Below, one piece after another: positions 1-12,600 of a DNA stretch of 64,000 bases. A program made the translations under genes and the position numbers. Under the pieces are notes generated by a model. It searched no databases. It was given only the letters and a program-made list of their open reading frames with translations, and was not told the origin of the DNA. Position 1 is the first letter of the stretch; the number at the start of each line of letters is the position of its first letter. The stretch is from positions 40,905,001 through 40,969,000 of the forward strand of contig NC_083696.1 of NCBI RefSeq assembly GCF_033118175.1, in the 5' to 3' direction. Source of the stretch: Dama dama (taxonomy: Eukaryota > Chordata > Mammalia > Artiodactyla > Cervidae).

Positions 1-121
1 GAAGGGGGCCCGGGTTCAACCCCTGGTCAGGGAACTAGATCCCACATGCTGCAACAAAGACTCAGTGCAACCAAATATATAAATAAATATATATCTATTT
101 TAATCAGCTTTAAAAAAAAAA
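1..121 (+). repeat. CHR-type tRNA-derived SINE, truncated by window edge
   Basis: Contains the family's box B-like GGTTCAACCCCTGGTCAGGG and the GGAACTAGATCCCACATG stretch, then a CAACAAAGACTCAGTGCAACC tail region and A-rich end. Confidence 0.85.
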
Positions 122-632
122 GAAGAAGCCCTCCACAGTGTGTCTCTCTATAGAAAAATAGGGAAGCACCTACTACAGATGAGAGTGGGTTTTTTGTTTG
201 TCTTTTGTGTTATTTATTTGGGGGGAGATGATAGTGGGTTTTGTGGTGGTTTTTTAAAGGCATGTTTTCAAGGATGAGAACTGTCCAGGTGAGCCTGTGA
301 CCTCTCTGACCTAGCCACTCCCCAAGACGCACGGTTTGTAGTGACTGTCACTATCCAGTGCCTCGCTTTTCCTGGCTTCACCTCTGCAGTCTGTTTAAAC
401 TGCAGACAGTAGTGCTCAGGGGCACCTCCATCTGCGTGTCCGTGGAGGACCGTTGCCCTGGAGCCCAGCCTGGCTGCTGATGGTCCTCCACCCACAGACG
501 TGTGGTGTGAGTACCCTGAGGTGAGGCACCGCTTCCAGCGGGGAAGTGGCCATACCTCGTTGAATCTTTTCAGCCACGTCCTTCCCCGTTTCTCCTAACC
601 TCCCTCTTTGTCTCTCTCTGTCTCTCTCACAG
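1..632 (+). other. BIN3: BIN3 intron 1 (3' part)
   Basis: Non-coding. Positions 1 to about 121 are the 3' half of a CHR-type SINE with an A-rich tail. The rest is unique sequence with a TTTGT/TTTATT-rich stretch near 190-260 and a pyrimidine tract before the acceptor at 631-632. Confidence 0.7.
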
Positions 633-3600
633 GATTCCTTTCAAGATTGGTCAGCCCAAGAAACAGATTGTCCCCAAAACAGTGAGTAACCAGTTCTTTG
701 ACTCCGAGACTCACACGGCCTTTGTATAGAACTGGAGCTTTGACTCAGCAGGTCCTGGGACTGGAGACGCAGAACCAGGATCTTATTAAGCCCAGTCGCG
801 TCGCTCTAGGACCTCGCGTAGGCGGGGGCTCGCAGGGCCCTCCTGTCCCAGGACACTTTATTCCCTCAGGTCAGCCTGGGCCCTGCCTCCTCCTTGGGAG
901 GAGGAGGTAAGGACGGACACCCTGCTTCTGAGCAGCCTGTCACTGAGGTCTGTTTGTGACAGTCTGCACTTTACTGAAAGCATTCATGAAACTCACCAGG
1001 GACATGCCCCAGACCTATATCTCCGGCCTCCTCAGGCTGCGTAAAATCCCAAGGAGCCTCCCTGGGATGCCCAGGTCCCCTTCTCTCTGCTGCTACATTC
1101 ATTCTTAGCCATGACCCAGAGCCACTCAGAGGAAGGACGTGATTGACTCCTGCCCTCTTATAAAAAAGCAGAGACATCACTTTGCTGACAGAGGTCCATA
1201 TAGTCAAAGCTATGGTTTTTCCAGTAGTCATCATGTTCAGGTGTGAGACTTGAACCATGAAGAATGCTGAGCACTGGAGAAACGATGCTTTTGAACTGTG
1301 GTGCCAGAGAAGACTCTTGAGAGTCCCTGGGATAGCAGGGAGATCAAACCAGTCCATCCTAAAGGAAATCAAGCCTGAATATTCATTGGAAGGACTGATG
1401 CTGAAGCTCCAATACTCTGGCCACCTGATGCAAAGAGCCAGGTCATTAGAAAAGACCCTGATGCTGGGAAAGACTGAGGGCAGGAAAAGAAGGGGACAAC
1501 AGTGGATGAGATGGTTGGATGGCATCATTGACTGAGTGGACATGAATTTGAGCAAACTCTGGGAGATAGAGAAGGACAGGGAAGCCTGACTTGCTACAAT
1601 CCATGGGGTCTCAAAGAGTCGTACATGACTTAGTGACTCATCAACAACAACCCTCTTGTAAGCTCACAGCTTTTATCCCCATTTTATCATCCCAACAGGA
1701 GAGGATGAAAATCTCGATTCTTAGGAAGTTGGGACTGTGGAACTTCTCTGCTGGTCCAGTGATTGGGACTCTGTTCCCACTGCAGGGGCGCAGGTTCAGT
1801 CCCTGGTCAGGGAACTAAGATCCCACGTGTCATGCCCTTAAAGTTTGTCCAGTCCAGCCTCCGGTTTTCCTGATGAGACCAGTGGCCGTAGAGTTGTGAC
1901 TTTCTCAGGTCTTAAACCTAATTCTGACAGAGCTGGAATTGGGACTCATGTCCAGGACTCTTGCCGTTGCTTTATGTGCTCTCACTTGGACTGTGAAGGC
2001 CTGAGATTTTGAAACTCTAGTGAGGAATGGCCTCTTCAAGCCCTCACCCACAAATCTGAGTAAGACTTAAAGGTAACTGTAAGCCCAGCACTCGTCAGCC
2101 TGCTGGAGGTGCTGCACTGGCTCCCCAGCCACTGGCGGTGCTTGTCTTAGTAACTTTGGCTCAGGACTCAGGACTGGGTTTGGCGGCAAGGGAAGTTCTG
2201 AGCACATCTGAGCACTGGCTTCATCTTTGGGAAATCCACCGTCAGGTCACTTAGGAGGAAATGGGCCTGTGTTAAAAGACCCCTCCTGTTTTTCAAGCAA
2301 ACGCAGGCCAGGGACAGACTCAGAGCTTACCTCCCATGCAGAGGCTGAGCAGCTGTGGAGGCTGAGGCGCGGAGAATCTGGGCGTGCTGCAGCCGGCCAC
2401 AGGAAGTGGGAAGGTGTGGCTTTGAGTCTCCAGAGTTTAATCCAGGGCAGATCTGAAAGGGAAGTGGTTTCGAGAAGGGTCTTTTATTCCCAGCACTCAC
2501 TACCAAAAAACAAGCAAAGAAACAAAAATGTCTCCTAACATCCCAGCCTTTATCAAAATAGCCTTTGTCCTCCATGGAAAAGTATAGACGAGAATGCAGT
2601 TTCTAGCTTCCTTGGCAGACTTCGTTTTTGGAAAGTCTCTGGGTCTTCTATTCGAGGCAATGGCCAGGACTTCCCAGACAAAGGGCAGATGGCAGACTCG
2701 GTGCCTGTGGATGGGCCCGAGGCCTCCCTCTTCCCTCCCTAGAGTCCGTCGTGTTTGGGACAGAATTGTAGTCCTCTCACTCCTGGCATCAGCTCCTCCA
2801 GACAGACTGCGTAGCACGGAGTGGATTTGTAAGCTTCTCTGTCTGGATTCCCGCCCTGGCCCTGCCACGTGCCGGCTGTGAGTCGCAGCAAGTTCCTTAC
2901 CCTCTCTGAGCCTTCGTTTCGGAGGGGGTTGTGTGGGTTTTTTTTTTTTTTTTTTGGTCAAGCCACCCTACTGCATATGAGATCTTAGTTCCCCAACCGG
3001 GGATCAAACCCCACCCACTTCCTGCATTGAAAGTTTGGAGTTTTAACCACTGGACTGCCAAGGAAGCCCTTCTGATCCTTCATTTTCTCTTTGGTGAAGT
3101 GAGGATGTTACTCGCTCTTGTGTCATTGACGTGTGATGTATCTCACAGGAGGAGCAGATGAAGCACTTAACCCAGTACCTGGCAGGCAGTGAGCTCTCGG
3201 CAAGTACTCACTACTAATGAGATGATAGCTGATGCGACTGCATAAGCCACCAGGGACCCAGCCTGTCCCAAACAGCTGGATTCCCCACTGCAACCAACCG
3301 GTCCAGTCACCTAGGCCTTCAGTCTCTCAAGAGGAAATCAGAGCCAACTCATGGCTTGGAATAGAGGCCTTTGCTTCCTCGACTCCCCAGAGGCACTGAA
3401 TCTGTGTAGCAAGACCCTGCCTCTTTAGATTCTCCCTCCACCCCACCAGCCCCCTCCTGGCCCCCACACAGGCCCAGGCCGTGCAGTTGTCTCAGCATCT
3501 CTGGCAGCTGCCCCCGAACTCGGGTGACGCACTCTGTTTTTCCAGGCCCTCTCGGGGAGGGGACAGATGTGGCTGCCTGGGTTATTGGAAGTCGTGGCAC

Positions 3601-6600
3601 CCTTGTCATGGGAAGAAGTGCTCATGTTATCTTCAGGGAGTTCCAGGAGTTTTCTTGGCTTGAGGCGCCCAACCATCAGACACAAAGAAAGCTTTGTGCA
3701 TTTGCCCTCCCTGTTCTCCTGTGCCCAGGTTATTAACACAGACCCCAGGATTGTCAAAGCTTTGGCTGGGAGGGTGTGTTCTATGCAGGGGCTGACCCCT
3801 GGGACAGAAATGGAAGGACGGGCACTCGCCCACCTCCTACTTCTCAGCTTCTGCGTAATCCCCTCCCGCTGCCCCAGCCCATCGAGGAGCTGGAGTGTCT
3901 TGGTGCAGAAGAAAAACTGTATCTCCCTCTATAGCCAGGAAGATGGAAGACTTAATTCTTTTTTTTTTTTTTTTTTTTTAGTATTTATTTATTTGGCTGC
4001 ACCAGGTCTTAATTGCAGCATGGGATCTTAGTTCCCTGACCAGGGACTGAACCTGGACTGCCCGCATCTGGAGCGTGGAGTCTTAGCCACTGGCCCACCA
4101 AGGATGTTCCAGACTTCAGCCTTTAAAGCAAGGCTTTCCCTGGGTCTCGCGCACACCCAGCGTCCCAGCTAGGCAGGCAGGCATTCTGGAAGGTCAAAGC
4201 AGATGGGAGTCACAGCAGGTTGATCCTTCCCTTGAGAACTGTTTCCACATACAAAGTGAAGGGACCCTTTGTAACAAATCTAAGAGAGGCTGCTTCCTGG
4301 AAGGGGAGTTTCTCAGCTGGCCCAGGGTTCCTGTTTCCTCAGCTCAGCTTCTAGCCCCAGGATGTGAGCCTGGTCCTGCCCAATGGGCCTCCCTGTCTTC
4401 CCCATGCATGTGAGTGGGCAGAAACTCTGCCCCGTACTCACTCAGCAGCCACAGAACTCCTACCATGTGGCAGCCCGGCCCAGGCCCTGGAGACGAGCCG
4501 TGAGCCGCTCGGCCCCTCTGGCCACCCCGAGCCTCCGTGAATGCCGAGGCGGTCTCAGCGCTTGATCCTCCCAGCGCTGACCTCGCCAGCCAGGCCCGAC
4601 CCGTCGACGGTCGCACACATGTGTTTACACTTGCATTGTTGACTGGGGTCCAGTTGCCTTTTTGGCAAAGGCATCGGGCGTCCAAAGATGTTCAAACCTT
4701 TTGTGCTTGGCTCCTTTCCTCAGCACGGATGCACCTTGGAACGAGCCTTCAGTGTGTCCCTTGATCCCCTAAGCCATCGTCTGAGAGCCTGGAACCCGGG
4801 TGCTCTGCCTCCCAGATCTTTCCCCGGGGACCAGAGACCTCCGGAACAGTGAGCTCTGGAAGAGACAGGAGCTGAAGCATCCTCGACCTTCTCTTAGGCT
4901 GTCAGTGTGCAGAGCAAGAGCCCCGAGTTCCCACCCAACACACTTCTCTGCTTCCAGCGCAAGATCCCCAAGTTTCTCCTGAGCCAGCTGGAAACCTGCA
5001 GTCCTTCTACATGCAAGGACCAGCAGTGGCACCCAGGGAGACCAGGTTGTCTGACACCCCGCCCAGCACCCTGGGTATTGCACAAGAGCGTGCTGCAAGC
5101 CAGGCCTTCGCCTCCATCCCCCCCTTTCCCCCACCCCCACTCCCCACCACCTCCCAGGGCCCCTCCTGTCTGCTCTTGATCTTCAGGAGAGCAAACTCCA
5201 GCCATGGTGACCTTCATTTCAATTACATCTTTTTGGCCAAAAAATGCCTGTAAGACGTGAAGACTCTGCTGGGGCACCAGTGACGAGGCTTTCTGTTTGT
5301 TTGGGGAGTTTGGGGGTTTTTTTGTTTGTGCCAAGTGGCTTATGGGGTCTTAGTTCCCCGACCAGGGATTGAACCTGGGCCCTCTGCATTGGGAGTTCAT
5401 AGTCTTAGCCACAGGACCAGTCACAGGCAAGTCCTGTGAATGTAGTTTTGTTTTGTTTTGTTTTGTTTTTAAAAAAAAAAAAAAAGACCTGAACTAGGAG
5501 TCTGCATTCTAGCCCTGCTATCCCACAAATGATGCCTGGGTCCTGAAGTAAATCACTCCTTCTAGCAGCATGCTCCTCACTTATCACATGAAATCCTTGG
5601 CCTGGATAATGTCCTGCCAGTGTGTGACTGTGCTGAATTTACCTCCGTCCAGACGTGGAGCGTGAGGCTAGTGTGGGGGAACAGCGCATGGGTCTCTGAT
5701 GATAACTACAGATTTGCGTGCCTCACCTTTAACCGGTATGTCCAGTGACAGGATTTAGGGCTCTGCCTCGCAGGAGTCTCTGGGTGGCCACCAGGAAGGC
5801 CCTCTCGGAGGTCATGGCCTCAGTTCATCAGCTGGGGCTTCCCCCACTTTGGTAGCTTGACAGTTTAGGGCACAGACCTGCGAGCCGAGCTGCCGTGTCC
5901 GCATTCAAACCCTAGCCTCCCACTCAGTAGTGGTGTGACCTTGATCCCAGGGACCTCGGTGTGGTGAGGGCCCTCAGCACACCTGCCTGCCTGCCAAGTG
6001 ACTGATGGAGGACAGGCCAGCTATGGGAACGTGCAGGGAGCAATTAGGCCTCCTTGGGGAGAGGATGAAGCAGAGGCAAGACTCAGTCCTCCCGTGGGAC
6101 TCTACTGACCACTCTCCTGAGACCACTGCCTGGGCCCCACGTGACCGATGGGGAGATTTAGGCTCTAGAAGTGCAGGTGATTTTCCTCACTTCACCTGCC
6201 ATGTCAGTCAAGGAATTGGGGTCCGGTCACACACCCGCTCGGTTTAAGTATCGAGGAAACCTGGTAACTCGTCCAGAGTTTAGATAGCCTTGCTGAGTTT
6301 ATGATGATATTTGTGACGGGTGCATCCCAGCTCACAGAGCAGTGATCCTGTGTCTTTCATGATCCACCTGAACCTCCCAGGCTCGGGACTTGTGAGGAAA
6401 CCGGGTTGGGAGGGGACAGGGCCAGGATGAGACTCCAACCCGCCCGCTTTCCTCCAAGCCTGGGTGAGGAGTTTCTGTCACACTCTGAGCCCCTTACCTG
6501 CCTCCCCACCTGTGGGGAGGGGAGGGGTGTAGGGAGCACAGCCCAGCCTCACTCCCTGCGGGGTCAGACAGAGCTGAGATCTGCTGGTACCTGTCTGGCT

Positions 6601-9600
6601 GGCACGCCTTGGAGGGGAGGCCTTCACCCTAAATCAAACAATTAATTTGGGAACACAAGGCTCCTGTGTCGTGAGCGGTGCTTGTGTGGACTGGATGGCA
6701 TTGTTTTCCGCAGAAGGGGTGGCGGGGAGGGCGGGCCGAGAGTTTCGTAGGTGGCAGATTTTTTCCAGCATGCTGTCAGTCTTCCAGTGATTGAGTTATC
6801 ACTTCCTTTTCAGGTGGAGAGAGACTTTGAACGAGAGTATGGAAAACTCCAGCAGTGAGTGTCAGCCCCGAGAAGGGTGGGCGGGAAGGGGGTTCTGCTC
6901 GGGAAAGGAAAGAGTCTCCTGCCCAGTCTCGCTTCCCACATCACCTCATCCACTGACCATCATCCTGTCAGCATCCCAGGAGCCAGGGCAGCTCAGTCCA
7001 CCACTGGCCAGAAATTCTGCCCTGCGTGGTGGCTGCCTGATAGTCGTTATCTCGTAGCCTTTGGGTGTGTGGGCTCACGCCAAGCTTGTAGTGGCCCTTC
7101 AGTCAGTAGGAACATCCTCGCAGAGCAGGGCCCCCCTCCTCCTCCTGGCGGGAGCCCCGAGTCCCACGCAGGGTGCAGCTCAGATGGGTGGGCGAACAGG
7201 GGCAGAGGCAGCCGGGCAATGCCAGGTTCCAGGCCCATTCCACTGCTTTACAGGCTGGAGGAGCAGACCCGGCGTCTGCAGAAGGACATGAAGAAGAGCA
7301 CGGACGCCGACCTGGGTAGGTGGCCCTGCCCCGCACTCAGCCGGGATGGGAGACGGGCAGAGGGGGTCGCCCTCCTCACTCAGTCCCCTGGGGCTGGCTT
7401 TGAAGAAGGTGCACTTAGCAGTCGCCCCACAGAAATCCCTGAGAAGTGGCACGAGGCCACGCTTCACTCAGCAGACTACCGCTCTCTGCTTTCCCTGCAA
7501 CAGCAGCCGCCACCAGCGACGGGTGGAGGCCAGCTTCTGGGGTCTGTGCCCCAGAGCCTCCTGCCAGAGCTCATCCACGGGATGGGAGGTTCTGGCCGTG
7601 ACCGCCCCCACTCTCCTGACTCCCGGTGTGTCCACGCTGTGTACAGCAAGCCACAGGTCTGAGTTTGAGTCCGTCCATTATTTGTTTTGTGGGAGTTAGT
7701 TCCGAGTCACCTGGAGTCCATCTTTCTTTGTGGCTCCTCCTGTCTTCCCAGCAGGAGATGCTGTGGCCTGGGCTTCCTTTCCCTCTTGCTTCCCCATACT
7801 CCTCAGAATGTGAATGGAAGGAATAGAACATCAGGGATCCGTGAGGTGGATTCTGACTGTAGAGAACACAGGTTTTTAACAAAGAAACCAGGATAAACGG
7901 CAAGCCTCTGGGGCCTCAGATTCCTGACCTCTTCCTTCCCAAGTCAGAAGCGGAGTCTGGGCAGAGCAAGCCCTCTTGACACAGCGGTGCCCTCACCCAT
8001 CACAAAGCCTGTGTCCCCCAGCCCAGGCAGCCTCACAACCCCGGCAGCTGGTGCGTCAGAGGCAGTGCATGCCCGCTGTAGTGCGGATGGCCCGGCCCAC
8101 CCCCAGACTCTGAGTCATCAGGTCTGGGCAAGGCCTGAAAAATCTATGTTTCTAGCCAATTCCCAGGCAGCACTGATGCTGCTGGACCAGGGACCCCACT
8201 TTGAAAACTACTGCTCCAGACAGTCGGGGGGAATCAGATTATTCCTTTCCTGGTCTTGGAAACCGCTGAGCTGGTGCCTAGACAGGATTTCACGTCCGAA
8301 GCTGTGGGTCCAGAACAAGATCAAGGAAGCATGACCAGTCCCTGCTGGGTCCTCATCAACCCTGACGCTCCTGGGTTGTGTTGAGGCCCTAGAGACTCGC
8401 GTGGGGCCCAGGACCTCGAGCTGTCCAAAGTACAAAGCCCGCCAAGCCTCCTGGTTTGTGCAGGTCTGACCGTGCCCCTGCCCTGACCCTGCAGAGCAAG
8501 GGTGAGGGCTGTGAGCTGCTCCAATGGGGAGCGGAGGACCCCCTGCTCATGCAGGCCAGCCGTACCTCAGAGAGGAGGTCCAGACTCACTGCCACCCTGG
8601 AGGGCTCGCTTTTCATTCACCGCAAGTGGTTCTAGCAAAGCAACATCACATGAAGATGTGGCCCCTGTAGGGAAGAAAAAGAAAATTGGGAAGAAAGTCT
8701 TCCCTCCTGACCTCTGCCTTTTGGGGGTTTTCTCCTCAACTATTTAAAAAAAAAAAAAAAAGTAGCAGAAGAAATTTTTCAAAAACATTTCTAGATTTGT
8801 CCAGGTTTTTTCATCTTTTAGTGATGTTGTCTGCAGCCATTTCATGATCCAGTCAAGGTGCATGTGAATTTGTGCCCAAGCCTACAAAGTTACTTTTTTT
8901 TTTAAGAGGGTTTTCCCCTCCATCGCATCAACATCTCTGGGAGGTTCACATTTCCCATCATCTCTCATATTTTGCCCTTCGGCTGGGGGTCTGCAGCACA
9001 CTGCCAGAGTCAAGAGAAACCAAGGTGCTTATTGTAGTAGTCTGCTTTGGTTTAATTGGCAGCCTTTTTTTTCTTAATGGCTTACACAGTAATGGCATAT
9101 CTTAGAATTGACAGCATCTTTAATTTAATGGCATAAAATAGGAAGAGATAGTGCAAAGATTTGTTTTCCCCTGAGCCCCTGAAACTGGTACAGGCACTAC
9201 AGGGCAAACAAGGCCCTTCTCCAGCCTTTCCGGCCCCTCTGGGATTTTGTTTCCTGGTAATAGAGGCCTGGAAAAGTCTATGGGACCAAGAGCTCCAACA
9301 CTGCCAACAGGTTGCCTCGTCACACCAGGTCCTGCCAAGTTTTGTCAATAAAGTTTTATTGGAACACAGCCACACCCATTCTTTGGGTATCACCTGTGGC
9401 AGAGTTGAGTTGCTGGAAGTCTAAAATCTTGTCCGTAGCCCTGTACAGTACATTTGCCTCCCTGATGTAGATACTATGTTACTCTTTCCGTGAGGGAGCC
9501 CCAAACCAAGCCTCACATCCAAACTGCTTGGAGATTTTTTTGAACACATATTCCTGGATTCCAGGCTTACTGAAATAAATCTTTAGAGCTAGAAATATGT

Positions 9601-12600
9601 ATTCCTTACAGCTTCTCATCCAAGTGATTGTTAGAATCTAGAGTTTGGAAGATAGGTCATTGCAGCAGGTAAATCTGCTCAGAATTCCCCCAAGCAGCAT
9701 CCGATGAACGTTAGCAGAGTCAGGCACACATGTTATATACCATGAGGACCAATGCCTGGTGCCTCTGGGGTGACTGTGGTTTTGATGGCCTGTGGCCATG
9801 GGTGGAGGTCATCCAGGTGCAAGACTCCGGCCCCAGGAAGGACAGGGAGCCTGCAGACAAGACCTTGAAGCTTGTCCTCTCGTCAGTTCACTGAACTTTG
9901 ATCTCTTACAGCCATGTCTAAGTCTGCTGTGAAGATATCCTTGGACTTGCTCTCCAACCCCCTCTGTGAGCAAGACCAGGACTTTCTGAACATGGTGACT
10001 GCCCTGGACACCGCCATGAAGCGGATGGATGCCTTCAATCAGGAAAAGGTGACTGGGGTCTCTGCCCACCCACCACGTTCCACGGCTTGTGGAATCTTAG
10101 TTCCCCAACCAGGAATCAAACTATTCCCCCTTCAGTGGAAGTGCAGTCTTTAACCACTGGACCACCAGGGAATTTCCAGGGTGACTGAGGTGTTGGTCTT
10201 CCCCCTTCTCGAGGCTTTTGTCTGGGAGAAGCACTACATGGAGTCCTTGCGGAGGCTCAGTCTTCTCTGGGCGCCTCAGTGTCCAGCCCTGTGAGCTCTC
10301 CTGGCCGCCGTACCCCTGCGGTGGGCGCTTGCCATGGCTCCTGTGAGCACACGTCCCTCACCATGAGGCCATAAAGGAGATTCAGCCAGCTCTGCCCACC
10401 TGCACCCATGGCCCCTCAGACTCGCTGTGGCTACCCACCCAGCCTCCTCACCAAACACGGCCACATTCAGCCTCCCAGGCCCTGGTCCACAGGATGAGAG
10501 CTGACCTGGGCCAAGACCAGCGCCTCTCATCACCCTTCAGAATCCCTGCTCATCATCTCAGCCTCGCTCCTTCAGCAGTTAGGGGTGTCTCCTCCCTGCC
10601 TGGGGTGCTCAGGGTGCCCCATCAGGCCCCGTTTCCTTTCTCTTCTCCCCTTTTGGGAAGAGTCTGGCCTCCTCCCGGTCTTGACGCCATCTGGTTTTTC
10701 TTTCAACAGGTGAACCAGATACAGAAGACTGTGATTGAGCCCTTAAAAAAGTGAGTAAAGTCGTGGGATCCGTGGGCCTCACTCAGGCCATGTACTGAAA
10801 AGGCAGTTCAGCCAGCCGCTTGGGAGCTGAGTATCATTTCTACTAACCTGCCCCAGAGTCACTCTGGGCAGACAGGAAGCTCCAGGGGACACCGGTGACC
10901 TGCCCTGTGGCCGACACTCGTGGTGGCTGCAGAGCACCCCATCTGGTCGGGCGTGGTCAGTGCCAACGGGCCCACCTGGCCCTCCCCGGCAGCCGGCTGG
11001 CACCCCCGTGGTCTTTCCGCGTTGTTGTCCCTGTGTTCCTGATGGACCAGAGCTTGTGGGGTTAAGCTAGCAGAGATCTTGGCTAGCCCTCAGCGGAGAT
11101 GAGCGAGGCCTTTCATCTCACCCGGGCTGGGAGAGCAGCTGCCTGCAGCACCCGGCTTTTAAAATGTGGGGGCGGCCACACACAGGGCGGGGCACAGCCG
11201 CCTGGGAAGGGCCCCCAGCTCGTGACCTGTCAGGGTCAGAAATCCTTCTGTGAGGCTCAACTTCAGTCTGGCAGGCTCTGGTCAGCGATCAGACAGGCCT
11301 ATTCCCTGGTCCCCTGAGGTGGGGGGGTGGGACGGCGGTGGGGAGGACAGGCAGGAACATTGCCTTGAAGCTCCCGAATCACTTCATCTTCCTCCCTGGC
11401 CTCTCCCAGCCCAGCTCTGACCTAGAAAGCCTCCCGCGCCAGCCCAGCAGCTGCTCTTTATTACCTCTTCCGTGGTGGTCCCTGGCAGTTGTCTCACCAG
11501 GGCTGGGTAATGAGGCTGCGCTAATTACCATTAGGCCTGGATCAGGGCCCGGAGGGAGATGAAGAGCGCAGGTTTTTGATCCTCCAGCCCCTGGCGTTGG
11601 GGTTGTTGAGCTCTTGTTCCCTGTTCGGGTCCAAGGGGTGGGATTAGGGAGGGCTCCTTCTAAGCCAGGCCGTCTAGAGGCTCAGCCACGCAGGGAGGCA
11701 GACCTTGGCCTTAAGGGATTTCTCCCCACCCCTGCCCTGGGCCCCTGCCCCCAGCCCCTGTCCAGGCCTAGGTGGCAGGGTCACCCGAGGAGCTGGGGTG
11801 GGGGGACAGCGGTTCAGGAGGGAGGCCTCAGAGCTCCACTGCTGATGGCTCTCTGAGTCAGTCTCCAGGTGTGAGGGTTCAGAGCTGGGTGGGAAGGACC
11901 TCGGGCTGGGCAGACCCTGCACACGGGGGTCATGGAGGCTGCTATGGACACAGGCTGGCAGGGTGAGGCAGGGGACACCAGCCTGGAGAACTGGGGGACT
12001 GACTCCCGCCTCGATTTCACCACCAACGAGGCGGCCTTGAAATTCGATGCCTGGCTTCTAGAGCCAACTGGAGAGAGGTCCCGGCTGCTTCCCACCACCC
12101 CAGCAGCCCACCACCTGCCAGGAAGGTGGGTGGGTGAGTGGCTGGCCGAGGGGGCGGCCATCATCTCCGCAGCAGATCCGCTGACCTCTGCCTGAGCCCC
12201 CTGGCCTGCCTGCCTGCCCGCCCGGCTGGCTTCTATGCATCCCGTGGCCGACATGCGATCCCCTCCAACCGCGTAAACCCAGCGCTGCCTGATGCTGCCT
12301 CTTGCCAGGCGAGAAGCTCCCAGGGACCCCAGCACCGGAAGCAGGAAACTGCAGCTTTCCTGTCCTCTGATGAGGAACATTGCCACATGGCCACCTCACC
12401 GCCCCCGGCCTCCCCCGGGGGGCTCGGCCTCTAATCCCAGTCTCTGGGCCGTGTTCACATGGTCGGATGGGGATGCTTTCAATTTCCCTTTCCTGGTGGG
12501 TGGAAGATCCCGGCTGTGTGGGCACAGATTGAGGAATGGCAGGCATTCCCCACCAGGGCCGGCTGCTCCCAGCCCACCTCCCAGCCGGCCTCCCTTCCCT

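Larger units (their letters stand above)
682..6813 (+). other. BIN3: BIN3 intron 2
   Basis: 6.1 kb without exons. It holds a BovB 3' fragment (1160-1650), CHR SINEs (1741-1830, 2938-3070, 3960-4107, 5300-5425), a MIR split by a SINE (2835-3235) and a MIR near 5850-5960. The remainder looks unique and unremarkable. Confidence 0.7.

Noticed and set aside
6859..7662. 267-codon + frame overlapping BIN3 exon 4
   Set aside because: It reads the BIN3 exon partly but runs through intron on both sides; splice sites and the known protein show a 62-base exon instead.
9335..9420. AATAAAGTTTTATTGGAACACAG as a poly(A) site of an unknown gene
   Set aside because: The phrase is a common mammalian DNA-transposon sequence; no gene precedes it on the + strand apart from BIN3 intron 4.
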